Notes under the pieces: model-generated
Databases searched by the model: none
Told to the model about the DNA's origin: nothing
The model's input: only the letters and a program-made list of their open reading frames with translations
Translations under genes and position numbers: made by a program
DNA from: Hirudinaria manillensis
Lineage: Eukaryota > Annelida > Clitellata > Hirudinida > Hirudinidae
Direction of reading: 5' to 3'
Assembly (NCBI GenBank): GCA_034509925.1
Contig: CM067534.1
Coordinates: 5,324,501-5,388,500 of the forward strand
Length of the DNA: 64,000 bases
Part shown: piece after piece, positions 19,440-32,178 of the stretch
Numbering within the stretch: the first letter of the stretch is position 1
How the letters are laid out: the number at the start of each line of letters is the position of its first letter

Positions 19440-20747
19440 ATGTCCCATTCAATTAACGACACTTGGCAGAGACTTGCCGAATTGGACGTGAGTCGAGAAG
19501 AGTCGAGGTATCGCTGTAAAATATTGCTGACCAGGGCGAACATCGACGACTCGCATCTGATGAAAAACTACCAGAGGTACTCGGACGAAATGGTTTCGAG
19601 CGACGAGGAATTCTCCGTCGGGGACAAAGATAGCATGGAAGTGGTGCACGAGATGGGTTTCAAATTCGAGTCTGAAATGGACGTCGGAGAGAAGAAAATC
19701 TCTCGTGTCGGCGTAATAATCAACTCGAGGCACGGTGCTTCGCTGCGGATGCGCATCAAGCGTAAGAAGTTTGAAGAATTTTCGAGCGAGAACAAAAAAT
19801 TCTGGATCAACAGGCACAGGCTCTTCTCAAAGTTTGATAGCGGAATCAAGCTCGATCAAGAGAGTTGGTTCTCTGTCACTCCCGAGCTGTTGGCAAAGCA
19901 CATCGCCTCGAGATTGAAATGCCGCACGATTATCGACGCTTTTTGCGGAGCTGGCGGAAATGCCATTCAATTCGCTATGGTCTGCGATAGAGTCATAGCA
20001 ATTGACATCGACCCGAGAAAAATCAGAATGGCCAGGCACAACGCCAGGATATACGGTGTGGAGGACAAGATTACCTTTATAAACAAAGACTTTTTCGACT
20101 TCGTCTCCGACTCGAGGTCGAGAGCGGATGTCGTTTTTCTTAGTCCCCCTTGGGGAGGTCCCTCGTACAGAAACAAGGAGACATTTAGTCTCAAGGACGT
20201 GACGCCGGACATGGATAAAATAATGGCCAAGGCGAAATCCTTATCGGACAACATTGCCGCCTTTCTTCCTCGCAATACGGCCGTCGAAGAGCTAATGAAA
20301 TTTTCCGAGAGGAGGGTTTTCGAAGTAGAGCAGAATGTTATGTGCGACCGTTTGAAAACGATCACCGTTTATTACGGAAATCTGGTCGATGCCACTTCCG
20401 ATCCCATTGCCAAGAAGTTTGATTCGCCTAAACCTCCGATGCGATTCGTAGAGCCAATCGAACAATCCTGGAGGAGAGAGAGCAAAGACGAGGTGCCTCT
20501 TTGGAACGATGGGCAGAGCCTCGAAGAGAAGCTCACGTGCAAGCCTCGTGCTTACAGGAACTTTAATAGCCGAGCGACAAGATGGGAATCACCCAAAGGC
20601 AGCCTCGAAACATGGGGTTCGCCGAAAAGAAGTCAATATTTCGAAGACGCAACACTCGAAGAAAAGTTGTCCGCTCCGGCTACGCAATTCAAAAATTTTC
20701 AATCGAGCACGGCTAGGCTTTACCGGACAATGACACGACAACGTTAG
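19440..20747 (+). CDS. Tgs1: TGS1-like RNA cap methyltransferase, copy 10
   Basis: Same 435-residue protein as copy 2. The next ATG is 2106 bp away. Confidence 0.94.
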   Translation: MSHSINDTWQRLAELDVSREESRYRCKILLTRANIDDSHLMKNYQRYSDEMVSSDEEFSVGDKDSMEVVHEMGFKFESEMDVGEKKISRVGVIINSRHGASLRMRIKRKKFEEFSSENKKFWINRHRLFSKFDSGIKLDQESWFSVTPELLAKHIASRLKCRTIIDAFCGAGGNAIQFAMVCDRVIAIDIDPRKIRMARHNARIYGVEDKITFINKDFFDFVSDSRSRADVVFLSPPWGGPSYRNKETFSLKDVTPDMDKIMAKAKSLSDNIAAFLPRNTAVEELMKFSERRVFEVEQNVMCDRLKTITVYYGNLVDATSDPIAKKFDSPKPPMRFVEPIEQSWRRESKDEVPLWNDGQSLEEKLTCKPRAYRNFNSRATRWESPKGSLETWGSPKRSQYFEDATLEEKLSAPATQFKNFQSSTARLYRTMTRQR

Positions 20748-21349
20748 AGCGAGATACCAGCCTTCTTCCCTTCGCCATGATTTTAGCCAGGAGAGATATT
20801 TTACGCGATGAAAATTTTTATTATTCGAGAAAGATGTTAATAAAATTTAAATATACCAAAAAAAAAACAAAAGCCTTAATTAATAACATTCTTGCGCGAT
20901 AAATGGGATATTAAATTTTGTTTTAATCGAGAAACATTTTAATTTTAATCAAATTTATATATAAAAAAATTTTAAAAAAAAAAAACCTTTATTAATAACT
21001 TAATTGAGCGATAAATGGGATATTAAATTTTGTTTTAATCGAGAAACATTTTAATTTTAATCAAATTTATATATAAAAAATTAAAAAAAATAAAAACCTT
21101 TATTAATAACTTACTTGAGCGATAAATGGGATATTAAATTTTTTTAAATCGAGAAACATTTTAATTTTAATCAAATTTATATATAAAAATTAAAAAAAAA
21201 TAAAACCTTTATTAATAACTTTCTTGAGCGATAAATGGGATATTAAATTTTGTTTTAATCGAGAAACATTTTAATTTTAATCAAATTTATATATAAAAAA
21301 TTAAAAAAAAAAACAAGCCCTTATTCTTAACTTACTCGCGCGATAAATG
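20748..21349 (+). repeat. Spacer 10: 3'UTR plus 4 subrepeats, mostly class A type
   Basis: AATAAA lies at 20839-20844. Subrepeats 1, 2 and 4 all carry the ATTTTGTTTTAATCG signature that is normally confined to the first position. The class A right half has spread within this spacer. Confidence 0.88.
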
Positions 21350-21461
21350 GGCGGGAAGCTAAGCCTCGGGCTAGTAGCTAGCACGCACGCGCTGCCCGCG
21401 TGCTCGTTGCTGAGGCGCCGATACCTATAAATTAAGGAGAACGGGTAGACTACGGCATTTC
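21350..21461 (+). promoter_or_regulatory. Promoter block of copy 11
   Basis: TATAAATTA lies at 21426-21434. Common CACGCG form. Confidence 0.72.
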
Positions 21462-21545
21462 TTGGCCGACGAGTCTAGCGTTCACATCTCCTCCGCGCTT
21501 GATCGAGTTTACGTTTCGCGAAAACCAATCATTTGTCACGACAAT

Positions 21546-22853
21546 ATGTCCCATTCAATTAACGACACTTGGCAGAGACTTGCCGAATTGGACGTGAGTC
21601 GAGAAGAGTCGAGGTATCGCTGTAAAATATTGCTGACCAGGGCGAACATCGACGACTCGCATCTGATGAAAAACTACCAGAGGTACTCGGACGAAATGGT
21701 TTCGAGCGACGAGGAATTCTCCGTCGGGGACAAAGATAGCATGGAAGTGGTGCACGAGATGGGTTTCAAATTCGAGTCTGAAATGGACGTCGGAGAGAAG
21801 AAAATCTCTCGTGTCGGCGTAATAATCAACTCGAGGCACGGTGCTTCGCTGCGGATGCGCATCAAGCGTAAGAAGTTTGAAGAATTTTCGAGCGAGAACA
21901 AAAAATTCTGGATCAACAGGCACAGGCTCTTCTCAAAGTTTGATAGCGGAATCAAGCTCGATCAAGAGAGTTGGTTCTCTGTCACTCCCGAGCTGTTGGC
22001 AAAGCACATCGCCTCGAGATTGAAATGCCGCACGATTATCGACGCTTTTTGCGGAGCTGGCGGAAATGCCATTCAATTCGCTATGGTCTGCGATAGAGTC
22101 ATAGCAATTGACATCGACCCGAGAAAAATCAGAATGGCCAGGCACAACGCCAGGATATACGGTGTGGAGGACAAGATTACCTTTATAAACAAAGACTTTT
22201 TCGACTTCGTCTCCGACTCGAGGTCGAGAGCGGATGTCGTTTTTCTTAGTCCCCCTTGGGGAGGTCCCTCGTACAGAAACAAGGAGACATTTAGTCTCAA
22301 GGACGTGACGCCGGACATGGATAAAATAATGGCCAAGGCGAAATCCTTATCGGACAACATTGCCGCCTTTCTTCCTCGCAATACGGCCGTCGAAGAGCTA
22401 ATGAAATTTTCCGAGAGGAGGGTTTTCGAAGTAGAGCAGAATGTTATGTGCGACCGTTTGAAAACGATCACCGTTTATTACGGAAATCTGGTCGATGCCA
22501 CTTCCGATCCCATTGCCAAGAAGTTTGATTCGCCTAAACCTCCGATGCGATTCGTAGAGCCAATCGAACAATCCTGGAGGAGAGAGAGCAAAGACGAGGT
22601 GCCTCTTTGGAACGATGGGCAGAGCCTCGAAGAGAAGCTCACGTGCAAGCCTCGTGCTTACAGGAACTTTAATAGCCGAGCGACAAGATGGGAATCACCC
22701 AAAGGCAGCCTCGAAACATGGGGTTCGCCGAAAAGAAGTCAATATTTCGAAGACGCAACACTCGAAGAAAAGTTGTCCGCTCCGGCTACGCAATTCAAAA
22801 ATTTTCAATCGAGCACGGCTAGGCTTTACCGGACAATGACACGACAACGTTAG
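21546..22853 (+). CDS. Tgs1: TGS1-like RNA cap methyltransferase, copy 11
   Basis: Same 435-residue protein as copy 2. The next ATG is 2105 bp away. Confidence 0.94.
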   Translation: MSHSINDTWQRLAELDVSREESRYRCKILLTRANIDDSHLMKNYQRYSDEMVSSDEEFSVGDKDSMEVVHEMGFKFESEMDVGEKKISRVGVIINSRHGASLRMRIKRKKFEEFSSENKKFWINRHRLFSKFDSGIKLDQESWFSVTPELLAKHIASRLKCRTIIDAFCGAGGNAIQFAMVCDRVIAIDIDPRKIRMARHNARIYGVEDKITFINKDFFDFVSDSRSRADVVFLSPPWGGPSYRNKETFSLKDVTPDMDKIMAKAKSLSDNIAAFLPRNTAVEELMKFSERRVFEVEQNVMCDRLKTITVYYGNLVDATSDPIAKKFDSPKPPMRFVEPIEQSWRRESKDEVPLWNDGQSLEEKLTCKPRAYRNFNSRATRWESPKGSLETWGSPKRSQYFEDATLEEKLSAPATQFKNFQSSTARLYRTMTRQR

Positions 22854-23454
22854 AGCGAGATACCAGCCTTCTTCCCTTCGCCATGATTTTAGCCAGGAGA
22901 GATATTTTACGCGATGAAAATTTTTATTATTCGAGAAAGATGTTAATAAAATTTAAATATACCAAAAAAATAAACAAAAGCCTTAATTAATAACATTCTT
23001 GCGCGATAAATGGGATATTAAATTTTGTTTTAATCGAGAAACATTTTAATTTTAATCAAATTTATATATAAAAAATTTTAAAAAAATAAAAACCTTTATT
23101 AATAACTTACTTGAGCGATAAATGGGATATTAAATTTTTTTAAATCGAGAAACATTTTAATTTTAATCAAATTTATATAAAAAATTAAAAAAAATAAAAA
23201 CCTTTATTAATAACTTACTTGAGCGATAAATGGGATATTAAATTTTGTTTTAATCGAGAAACATTTTAATTTTAATCAAATTTATATATAAAAAATTAAA
23301 AAAAATAAAAACCTTTATTAATAACTTACTTGAGCGATAAATGGGATATTAAATTTTTTTAAATCGAGAAACATTTTAATTTTAATCAAATTTATATATA
23401 AAAAATTAAAAAAAAAAGCAACCCCTTATTCTTAACTTACTCGCGCGATAAATG
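22854..23454 (+). repeat. Spacer 11: 3'UTR plus 4 subrepeats
   Basis: AATAAA lies at 22945-22950. Subrepeats 1 and 3 carry the class A ATTTTGTTTTAATCG signature. The A-run after the 3'UTR is interrupted (AAAAAAATAAACAAAAG), a variant also found in spacer 14. Confidence 0.88.
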
Positions 23455-23566
23455 GGCGGGAAGCTAAGCCTCGGGCTAGTAGCTAGCACGCACGCGCTGC
23501 CCGCGTGCTCGTTGCTGAGGCGCCGATACCTATAAATTAAGGAGAACGGGTAGACTACGGCATTTC
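23455..23566 (+). promoter_or_regulatory. Promoter block of copy 12
   Basis: TATAAATTA lies at 23531-23539. Common CACGCG form. Confidence 0.72.
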
Positions 23567-23650
23567 TTGGCCGACGAGTCTAGCGTTCACATCTCCTCCG
23601 CGCTTGATCGAGTTTACGTTTCGCGAAAACCAATCATTTGTCACGACAAT

Positions 23651-24958
23651 ATGTCCCATTCAATTAACGACACTTGGCAGAGACTTGCCGAATTGGACGT
23701 GAGTCGAGAAGAGTCGAGGTATCGCTGTAAAATATTGCTGACCAGGGCGAACATCGACGACTCGCATCTGATGAAAAACTACCAGAGGTACTCGGACGAA
23801 ATGGTTTCGAGCGACGAGGAATTCTCCGTCGGGGACAAAGATAGCATGGAAGTGGTGCACGAGATGGGTTTCAAATTCGAGTCTGAAATGGACGTCGGAG
23901 AGAAGAAAATCTCTCGTGTCGGCGTAATAATCAACTCGAGGCACGGTGCTTCGCTGCGGATGCGCATCAAGCGTAAGAAGTTTGAAGAATTTTCGAGCGA
24001 GAACAAAAAATTCTGGATCAACAGGCACAGGCTCTTCTCAAAGTTTGATAGCGGAATCAAGCTCGATCAAGAGAGTTGGTTCTCTGTCACTCCCGAGCTG
24101 TTGGCAAAGCACATCGCCTCGAGATTGAAATGCCGCACGATTATCGACGCTTTTTGCGGAGCTGGCGGAAATGCCATTCAATTCGCTATGGTCTGCGATA
24201 GAGTCATAGCAATTGACATCGACCCGAGAAAAATCAGAATGGCCAGGCACAACGCCAGGATATACGGTGTGGAGGACAAGATTACCTTTATAAACAAAGA
24301 CTTTTTCGACTTCGTCTCCGACTCGAGGTCGAGAGCGGATGTCGTTTTTCTTAGTCCCCCTTGGGGAGGTCCCTCGTACAGAAACAAGGAGACATTTAGT
24401 CTCAAGGACGTGACGCCGGACATGGATAAAATAATGGCCAAGGCGAAATCCTTATCGGACAACATTGCCGCCTTTCTTCCTCGCAATACGGCCGTCGAAG
24501 AGCTAATGAAATTTTCCGAGAGGAGGGTTTTCGAAGTAGAGCAGAATGTTATGTGCGACCGTTTGAAAACGATCACCGTTTATTACGGAAATCTGGTCGA
24601 TGCCACTTCCGATCCCATTGCCAAGAAGTTTGATTCGCCTAAACCTCCGATGCGATTCGTAGAGCCAATCGAACAATCCTGGAGGAGAGAGAGCAAAGAC
24701 GAGGTGCCTCTTTGGAACGATGGGCAGAGCCTCGAAGAGAAGCTCACGTGCAAGCCTCGTGCTTACAGGAACTTTAATAGCCGAGCGACAAGATGGGAAT
24801 CACCCAAAGGCAGCCTCGAAACATGGGGTTCGCCGAAAAGAAGTCAATATTTCGAAGACGCAACACTCGAAGAAAAGTTGTCCGCTCCGGCTACGCAATT
24901 CAAAAATTTTCAATCGAGCACGGCTAGGCTTTACCGGACAATGACACGACAACGTTAG
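23651..24958 (+). CDS. Tgs1: TGS1-like RNA cap methyltransferase, copy 12
   Basis: Same 435-residue protein as copy 2. The next ATG is 1886 bp away through a recombinant spacer. Confidence 0.94.
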   Translation: MSHSINDTWQRLAELDVSREESRYRCKILLTRANIDDSHLMKNYQRYSDEMVSSDEEFSVGDKDSMEVVHEMGFKFESEMDVGEKKISRVGVIINSRHGASLRMRIKRKKFEEFSSENKKFWINRHRLFSKFDSGIKLDQESWFSVTPELLAKHIASRLKCRTIIDAFCGAGGNAIQFAMVCDRVIAIDIDPRKIRMARHNARIYGVEDKITFINKDFFDFVSDSRSRADVVFLSPPWGGPSYRNKETFSLKDVTPDMDKIMAKAKSLSDNIAAFLPRNTAVEELMKFSERRVFEVEQNVMCDRLKTITVYYGNLVDATSDPIAKKFDSPKPPMRFVEPIEQSWRRESKDEVPLWNDGQSLEEKLTCKPRAYRNFNSRATRWESPKGSLETWGSPKRSQYFEDATLEEKLSAPATQFKNFQSSTARLYRTMTRQR

Positions 24959-25340
24959 AGCGAGATACCAGCCTTCTTCCCTTCGCCATGATTTTAGCCA
25001 GGAGAGATATTTTACGCGATGAAAATTTTTATTATTCGAGAAAGATGTTAATAAAATTTAAATATACCAAAAAAAAAACAAAAGCCTTAATTAATAACAT
25101 TCTTGCGCGATAAATGGGATATTAAATTTTGTTTTAATCGAGAAACATTTTAATTTTAATCAAATTTATATATAAAAAATTAAAAAAAAATAAAAACCTT
25201 TATTAATAACTTACTTGAGCGATAAATGGGATATTAAATTTTTTTAAATCGAGAAACATTTTAATTTTAATCAAATTTATATATAAAAACTTTAAAAAAA
25301 AATAAAAGCCTTTATTAATAACTTACTTGAGCGATAAATG
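24959..25340 (+). repeat. Spacer 12: 3'UTR plus 2 subrepeats and a hybrid junction
   Basis: AATAAA lies at 25050-25055. After two full subrepeats, a class B left half (ACTTACTTGAGCGATAAATG, 25321-25340) runs directly into the promoter block GGCGGGAAGC. The usual promoter-proximal segment (CTTATTCTTAACTTACTCGC) is missing. The crossover lies within the shared GCGATAAATGGG core. Confidence 0.9.
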
Positions 25341-25452
25341 GGCGGGAAGCTAAGCCTCGGGCTAGTAGCTAGCACGCACGCGCTGCCCGCGTGCTCGTTG
25401 CTGAGGCGCCGATACCTATAAATTAAGGAGAACGGGTAGACTACGGCATTTC
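25341..25452 (+). promoter_or_regulatory. Promoter block of copy 13
   Basis: TATAAATTA lies at 25417-25425. The block is normal from GGCGGG onward, but it is the only one fused directly to a class B subrepeat. Confidence 0.72.
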
Positions 25453-25536
25453 TTGGCCGACGAGTCTAGCGTTCACATCTCCTCCGCGCTTGATCGAGTT
25501 TACGTTTCGCGAAAACCAATCATTTGTCACGACAAT

Positions 25537-26844
25537 ATGTCCCATTCAATTAACGACACTTGGCAGAGACTTGCCGAATTGGACGTGAGTCGAGAAGAGT
25601 CGAGGTATCGCTGTAAAATATTGCTGACCAGGGCGAACATCGACGACTCGCATCTGATGAAAAACTACCAGAGGTACTCGGACGAAATGGTTTCGAGCGA
25701 CGAGGAATTCTCCGTCGGGGACAAAGATAGCATGGAAGTGGTGCACGAGATGGGTTTCAAATTCGAGTCTGAAATGGACGTCGGAGAGAAGAAAATCTCT
25801 CGTGTCGGCGTAATAATCAACTCGAGGCACGGTGCTTCGCTGCGGATGCGCATCAAGCGTAAGAAGTTTGAAGAATTTTCGAGCGAGAACAAAAAATTCT
25901 GGATCAACAGGCACAGGCTCTTCTCAAAGTTTGATAGCGGAATCAAGCTCGATCAAGAGAGTTGGTTCTCTGTCACTCCCGAGCTGTTGGCAAAGCACAT
26001 CGCCTCGAGATTGAAATGCCGCACGATTATCGACGCTTTTTGCGGAGCTGGCGGAAATGCCATTCAATTCGCTATGGTCTGCGATAGAGTCATAGCAATT
26101 GACATCGACCCGAGAAAAATCAGAATGGCCAGGCACAACGCCAGGATATACGGTGTGGAGGACAAGATTACCTTTATAAACAAAGACTTTTTCGACTTCG
26201 TCTCCGACTCGAGGTCGAGAGCGGATGTCGTTTTTCTTAGTCCCCCTTGGGGAGGTCCCTCGTACAGAAACAAGGAGACATTTAGTCTCAAGGACGTGAC
26301 GCCGGACATGGATAAAATAATGGCCAAGGCGAAATCCTTATCGGACAACATTGCCGCCTTTCTTCCTCGCAATACGGCCGTCGAAGAGCTAATGAAATTT
26401 TCCGAGAGGAGGGTTTTCGAAGTAGAGCAGAATGTTATGTGCGACCGTTTGAAAACGATCACCGTTTATTACGGAAATCTGGTCGATGCCACTTCCGATC
26501 CCATTGCCAAGAAGTTTGATTCGCCTAAACCTCCGATGCGATTCGTAGAGCCAATCGAACAATCCTGGAGGAGAGAGAGCAAAGACGAGGTGCCTCTTTG
26601 GAACGATGGGCAGAGCCTCGAAGAGAAGCTCACGTGCAAGCCTCGTGCTTACAGGAACTTTAATAGCCGAGCGACAAGATGGGAATCACCCAAAGGCAGC
26701 CTCGAAACATGGGGTTCGCCGAAAAGAAGTCAATATTTCGAAGACGCAACACTCGAAGAAAAGTTGTCCGCTCCGGCTACGCAATTCAAAAATTTTCAAT
26801 CGAGCACGGCTAGGCTTTACCGGACAATGACACGACAACGTTAG
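25537..26844 (+). CDS. Tgs1: TGS1-like RNA cap methyltransferase, copy 13
   Basis: Same 435-residue protein as copy 2. It is followed by the longest spacer of the window (next ATG 3126 bp away). Confidence 0.94.
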   Translation: MSHSINDTWQRLAELDVSREESRYRCKILLTRANIDDSHLMKNYQRYSDEMVSSDEEFSVGDKDSMEVVHEMGFKFESEMDVGEKKISRVGVIINSRHGASLRMRIKRKKFEEFSSENKKFWINRHRLFSKFDSGIKLDQESWFSVTPELLAKHIASRLKCRTIIDAFCGAGGNAIQFAMVCDRVIAIDIDPRKIRMARHNARIYGVEDKITFINKDFFDFVSDSRSRADVVFLSPPWGGPSYRNKETFSLKDVTPDMDKIMAKAKSLSDNIAAFLPRNTAVEELMKFSERRVFEVEQNVMCDRLKTITVYYGNLVDATSDPIAKKFDSPKPPMRFVEPIEQSWRRESKDEVPLWNDGQSLEEKLTCKPRAYRNFNSRATRWESPKGSLETWGSPKRSQYFEDATLEEKLSAPATQFKNFQSSTARLYRTMTRQR

Positions 26845-28466
26845 AGCGAGATACCAGCCTTCTTCCCTTCGCCATGATTTTAGCCAGGAGAGATATTTTA
26901 CGCGATGAAAATTTTTATTATTCGAGAAAGATGTTAATAAAATTTAAATATACCAAAAAAAACAAAAGCCTTAATTAATAACATTCTTGCGCGATAAATG
27001 GGATATTAAATTTTGTTTTAAGGCGAGAAACATTTTAATTTTAATCAAATTATATATATAAAAAATTAAAAAAAATAAAAACTTTTATTAATAACTTACT
27101 TGAGCGATAAATGGGATATTAAATTTTTTAAATCGAGAAACATTTTAATTTTAAATCAAAATTATATATAAAAATTTAAAAAAAAAAAAAACCTTTATTA
27201 ATAACTTACTTGAGCGATAAATGGGATATTAAATTTTTTTAAATCGAGAAACATTTTAATTTTAATCAAATTTATATATATAAAATTTAAAAAAAAATAA
27301 AAACCTTTATTAATAAATTACTTGAGCGATAAATGGGATTATTAAATTTTTTTAAATCGAGGAAACATTTTAATTTTAATCAAATTTATATATAAAAAAT
27401 TTAAAAAAAAATAAAATCCTTTATTAATAACTTACTTGTGCGATAAATGGGATATTAAATTTTTTTAAATCGAGAAACATTTTAATTTTAATCAAATTTA
27501 TATATAAAAAAATTAAAAAAAAAAAAAAAAACCTTTATTAATAACTTACTTGAGCGATAAATGGGATATTAAATTTTTTTAAATCGAGAAAACATTTTAA
27601 TTTTAATCAAATTTATATATATAAAATTTAAAAAAAAAATAAAAACCTTTATTAATAACTTACTTGAGCGATAAATGGATATTAAATTTTTTTAAATCGA
27701 GAAACATTTTAATTTTAATCAAATTTATATAAAAAAAATTAAAAAAAAAAATAAAAAACCTTTATTATAAACTTACTTGAGCGATAAATGGGATATTAAT
27801 TTTTTTAAATCGAGAAACATTTTAATTTTAATCAAATTTATATATATAAAAAATTTAAAAAAAATAAAAACCTTTATTAATAACTTACTTGAGCGATAAA
27901 TGGGATATTAAATTTTTTTAAATCGAGAAACATTTTAATGTTAATCAAATTTATATATAAAAAATTAAAAAAAAAAAAAAAAAAAACCTTTTATTAATAA
28001 CTTACTTGAGCGATAAATGGGATATTAAATTTTTTTAAATCGAGAAACATTTTAATTTTAATCAAATTTATATATATAAAATTTAAAAAAAAATAAAAAC
28101 CTTTATTAATAACTTACTTGAGCGATAAATGGGATATTAAATTTTTTTAAATCGAGAAACATTTTAATTTTAATCAAATTTATATATAAAAAATTAAAAA
28201 GAAATAAAAACCTTTATTAATAACTTACTTGAGCGATAAATGGGATATTAAATTTTTTTAAATCGAGAAACATTTTAATTTTAATCAAATTTATATATAA
28301 AAAATTAAAAAAAAAATGAAAACCTTTATTAATAACTTACTTGAGCGATAAATGGGATATTAAATTTTTTTAAATCGAGAAACATTTTAATTTTAATCAA
28401 ATTTATATATAAATAATTATAAAAAAAAAACAAGCCCTTATTCTTAACTTACTCGCGCGATAAATG
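26845..28466 (+). repeat. Spacer 13: 3'UTR plus 13 subrepeats (largest)
   Basis: AATAAA lies at 26936-26941. Thirteen subrepeat cores follow at about 110-bp intervals. They are more diverged than elsewhere, with many one-base changes such as GGGATTATTAAAT, GATAAATGGATATT and CGAGGAAACATT, and A-runs of up to about 20. Either this is an older, less homogenised block or consensus accuracy is lower here. Confidence 0.9.
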
Positions 28467-28578
28467 GGCGGGAAGCTAAGCCTCGGGCTAGTAGCTAGCA
28501 CGCACGCGCTGCCCGCGTGCTCGTTGCTGAGGCGCCGATACCTATAAATTAAGGAGAACGGGTAGACTACGGCATTTC
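28467..28578 (+). promoter_or_regulatory. Promoter block of copy 14
   Basis: TATAAATTA lies at 28543-28551. Common CACGCG form. Confidence 0.72.
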
Positions 28579-28662
28579 TTGGCCGACGAGTCTAGCGTTC
28601 ACATCTCCTCCGCGCTTGATCGAGTTTACGTTTCGCGAAAACCAATCATTTGTCACGACAAT

Positions 28663-29970
28663 ATGTCCCATTCAATTAACGACACTTGGCAGAGACTTGC
28701 CGAATTGGACGTGATTCGAGAAGAGTCGAGGTATCGCTGTAAAATATTGCTGACCAGGGCGAACATCGACGACTCGCATCTGATGAAAAACTACCAGAGG
28801 TACTCGGACGAAATGGTTTCGAGCGACGAGGAATTCTCCGTCGGGGACAAAGATAGCATAGAAGTGGTGCACGAGATGGGTTTCAAATTCGAGTCTGAAA
28901 TGGACGTCGGAGAGAAGAAAATCTCTCGTGTCGGCGTAATAATCAACTCGAGGCACGGTGCTTCGCTGCGGATGCGCATCAAGCGTAAGAAGTTTGAAGA
29001 ATTTTCGAGCGAGAACAAAAAATTCTGGATCAACAGGCACAGGCTCTTCTCAAAGTTTGATAGCGGAATCAAGCTCGATCAAGAGAGTTGGTTCTCTGTC
29101 ACTCCCGAGCTGTTGGCAAAGCACATCGCCTCGAGATTGAAATGCCGCACGATTATCGACGCTTTTTGCGGAGCTGGCGGAAATGCCATTCAATTCGCTA
29201 TGGTCTGCGATAGAGTCATAGCAATTGACATCGACCCGAGAAAAATCAGAATGGCCAGGCACAACGCCAGGATATACGGTGTGGAGGACAAGATTACCTT
29301 TATAAACAAAGACTTTTTCGACTTCGTCTCCGACTCGAGGTCGAGAGCGGATGTCGTTTTTCTTAGTCCCCCTTGGGGAGGTCCCTCGTACAGAAACAAG
29401 GAGACATTTAGTCTCAAGGACGTGACGCCGGACATGGATAAAATAATGGCCAAGGCGAAATCCTTATCGGACAACATTGCCGCCTTTCTTCCTCGCAATA
29501 CGGCCGTCGAAGAGCTAATGAAATTTTCCGAGAGGAGGGTTTTCGAAGTAGAGCAGAATGTTATGTGCGACCGTTTGAAAACGATCACCGTTTATTACGG
29601 AAATCTGGTCGATGCCACTTCCGATCCCATTGCCAAGAAGTTTGATTCGCCTAAACCTCCGATGCGATTCGTAGAGCCAATCGAACAATCCTGGAGGAGA
29701 GAGAGCAAAGACGAGGTGCCTCTTTGGAACGATGGGCAGAGCCTCGAAGAGAAGCTCACGTGCAAGCCTCGTGCTTACAGGAACTTTAATAGCCGAGCGA
29801 CAAGATGGGAATCACCCAAAGGCAGCCTCGAAACATGGGGTTCGCCGAAAAGAAGTCAATATTTCGAAGACGCAACACTCGAAGAAAAGTTGTCCGCTCC
29901 GGCTACGCAATTCAAAAATTTTCAATCGAGCACGGCTAGGCTTTACCGGACAATGACACGACAACGTTAG
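28663..29970 (+). CDS. Tgs1: TGS1-like RNA cap methyltransferase, copy 14 (S18I, M66I)
   Basis: 435 residues. It differs from copy 2 at S18I (ATT at 28714-28716) and M66I (ATA at 28858-28860, shared with copy 8), both before the catalytic domain. It is the most diverged intact copy at protein level, and it lies next to the most diverged spacer. Confidence 0.94.
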   Translation: MSHSINDTWQRLAELDVIREESRYRCKILLTRANIDDSHLMKNYQRYSDEMVSSDEEFSVGDKDSIEVVHEMGFKFESEMDVGEKKISRVGVIINSRHGASLRMRIKRKKFEEFSSENKKFWINRHRLFSKFDSGIKLDQESWFSVTPELLAKHIASRLKCRTIIDAFCGAGGNAIQFAMVCDRVIAIDIDPRKIRMARHNARIYGVEDKITFINKDFFDFVSDSRSRADVVFLSPPWGGPSYRNKETFSLKDVTPDMDKIMAKAKSLSDNIAAFLPRNTAVEELMKFSERRVFEVEQNVMCDRLKTITVYYGNLVDATSDPIAKKFDSPKPPMRFVEPIEQSWRRESKDEVPLWNDGQSLEEKLTCKPRAYRNFNSRATRWESPKGSLETWGSPKRSQYFEDATLEEKLSAPATQFKNFQSSTARLYRTMTRQR

Positions 29971-30675
29971 AGCGAGATACCAGCCTTCTTCCCTTCGCCA
30001 TGATTTTAGCCAGGAGAGATATTTTACGCGATGAAAATTTTTATTATTCGAGAAAGATGTTAATAAAATTTAAATATACCAAAAAAATAAACAAAAGCCT
30101 TAATTAATAACATTCTTGCGCGATAAATGGGATATTAAATTTTGTTTTAATCGAGAAACATTTTAATTTTAATCAAATTTATATATAAAAAATTAAAAAA
30201 AAATAAAAACCTTTATTAATAACTTACTTGAGCGATAAATGGGATATTAAATTTTAAATCGAGAAACATTTTAATTTTAATCAAATTTATATATAAAAAT
30301 TTAAAAAAAATAAAAACTTTTATTAATAACTTACTTGAGCGATAAATGGGATATTAAATTTTTTTAAATCGAGAAACATTTTAATTTTAATCAAATTTAT
30401 ATATAAAAATTTTAAAAAAATAAAAACCTTTATTAATAACTTACTTGAGCGATAAATGGGATATTAAATTTTTTTAAATCGAGAAACATTTTAATTTTAA
30501 TCAAATTTATATATAAAAAATTTAAAAAAAATAAACCTTTATTAATAACTTACTTGAGCGATAAATGGGATATTAAATTTTTTAAATCGAGAAACATTTT
30601 AATTTTAATCAAATTTATATATAAATAATTAAAAAAAAACAAGCCCTTATTCTTAACTTACTCGCGCGATAAATG
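29971..30675 (+). repeat. Spacer 14: 3'UTR plus 5 subrepeats
   Basis: AATAAA lies at 30062-30067. One class A and four class B-like subrepeats; the second has a shortened ATTTTAAATCG. The unit length of 2209 bp fits the five-subrepeat class. Confidence 0.88.

Positions 30676-32178
<1,503 letters not shown>

Noticed and set aside
28000..28466. CRISPR-like appearance of regular repeats in the spacers
   Set aside because: Repeats are contiguous, about 111 bp, AT-rich and lack unique spacers between them. The setting is eukaryotic.
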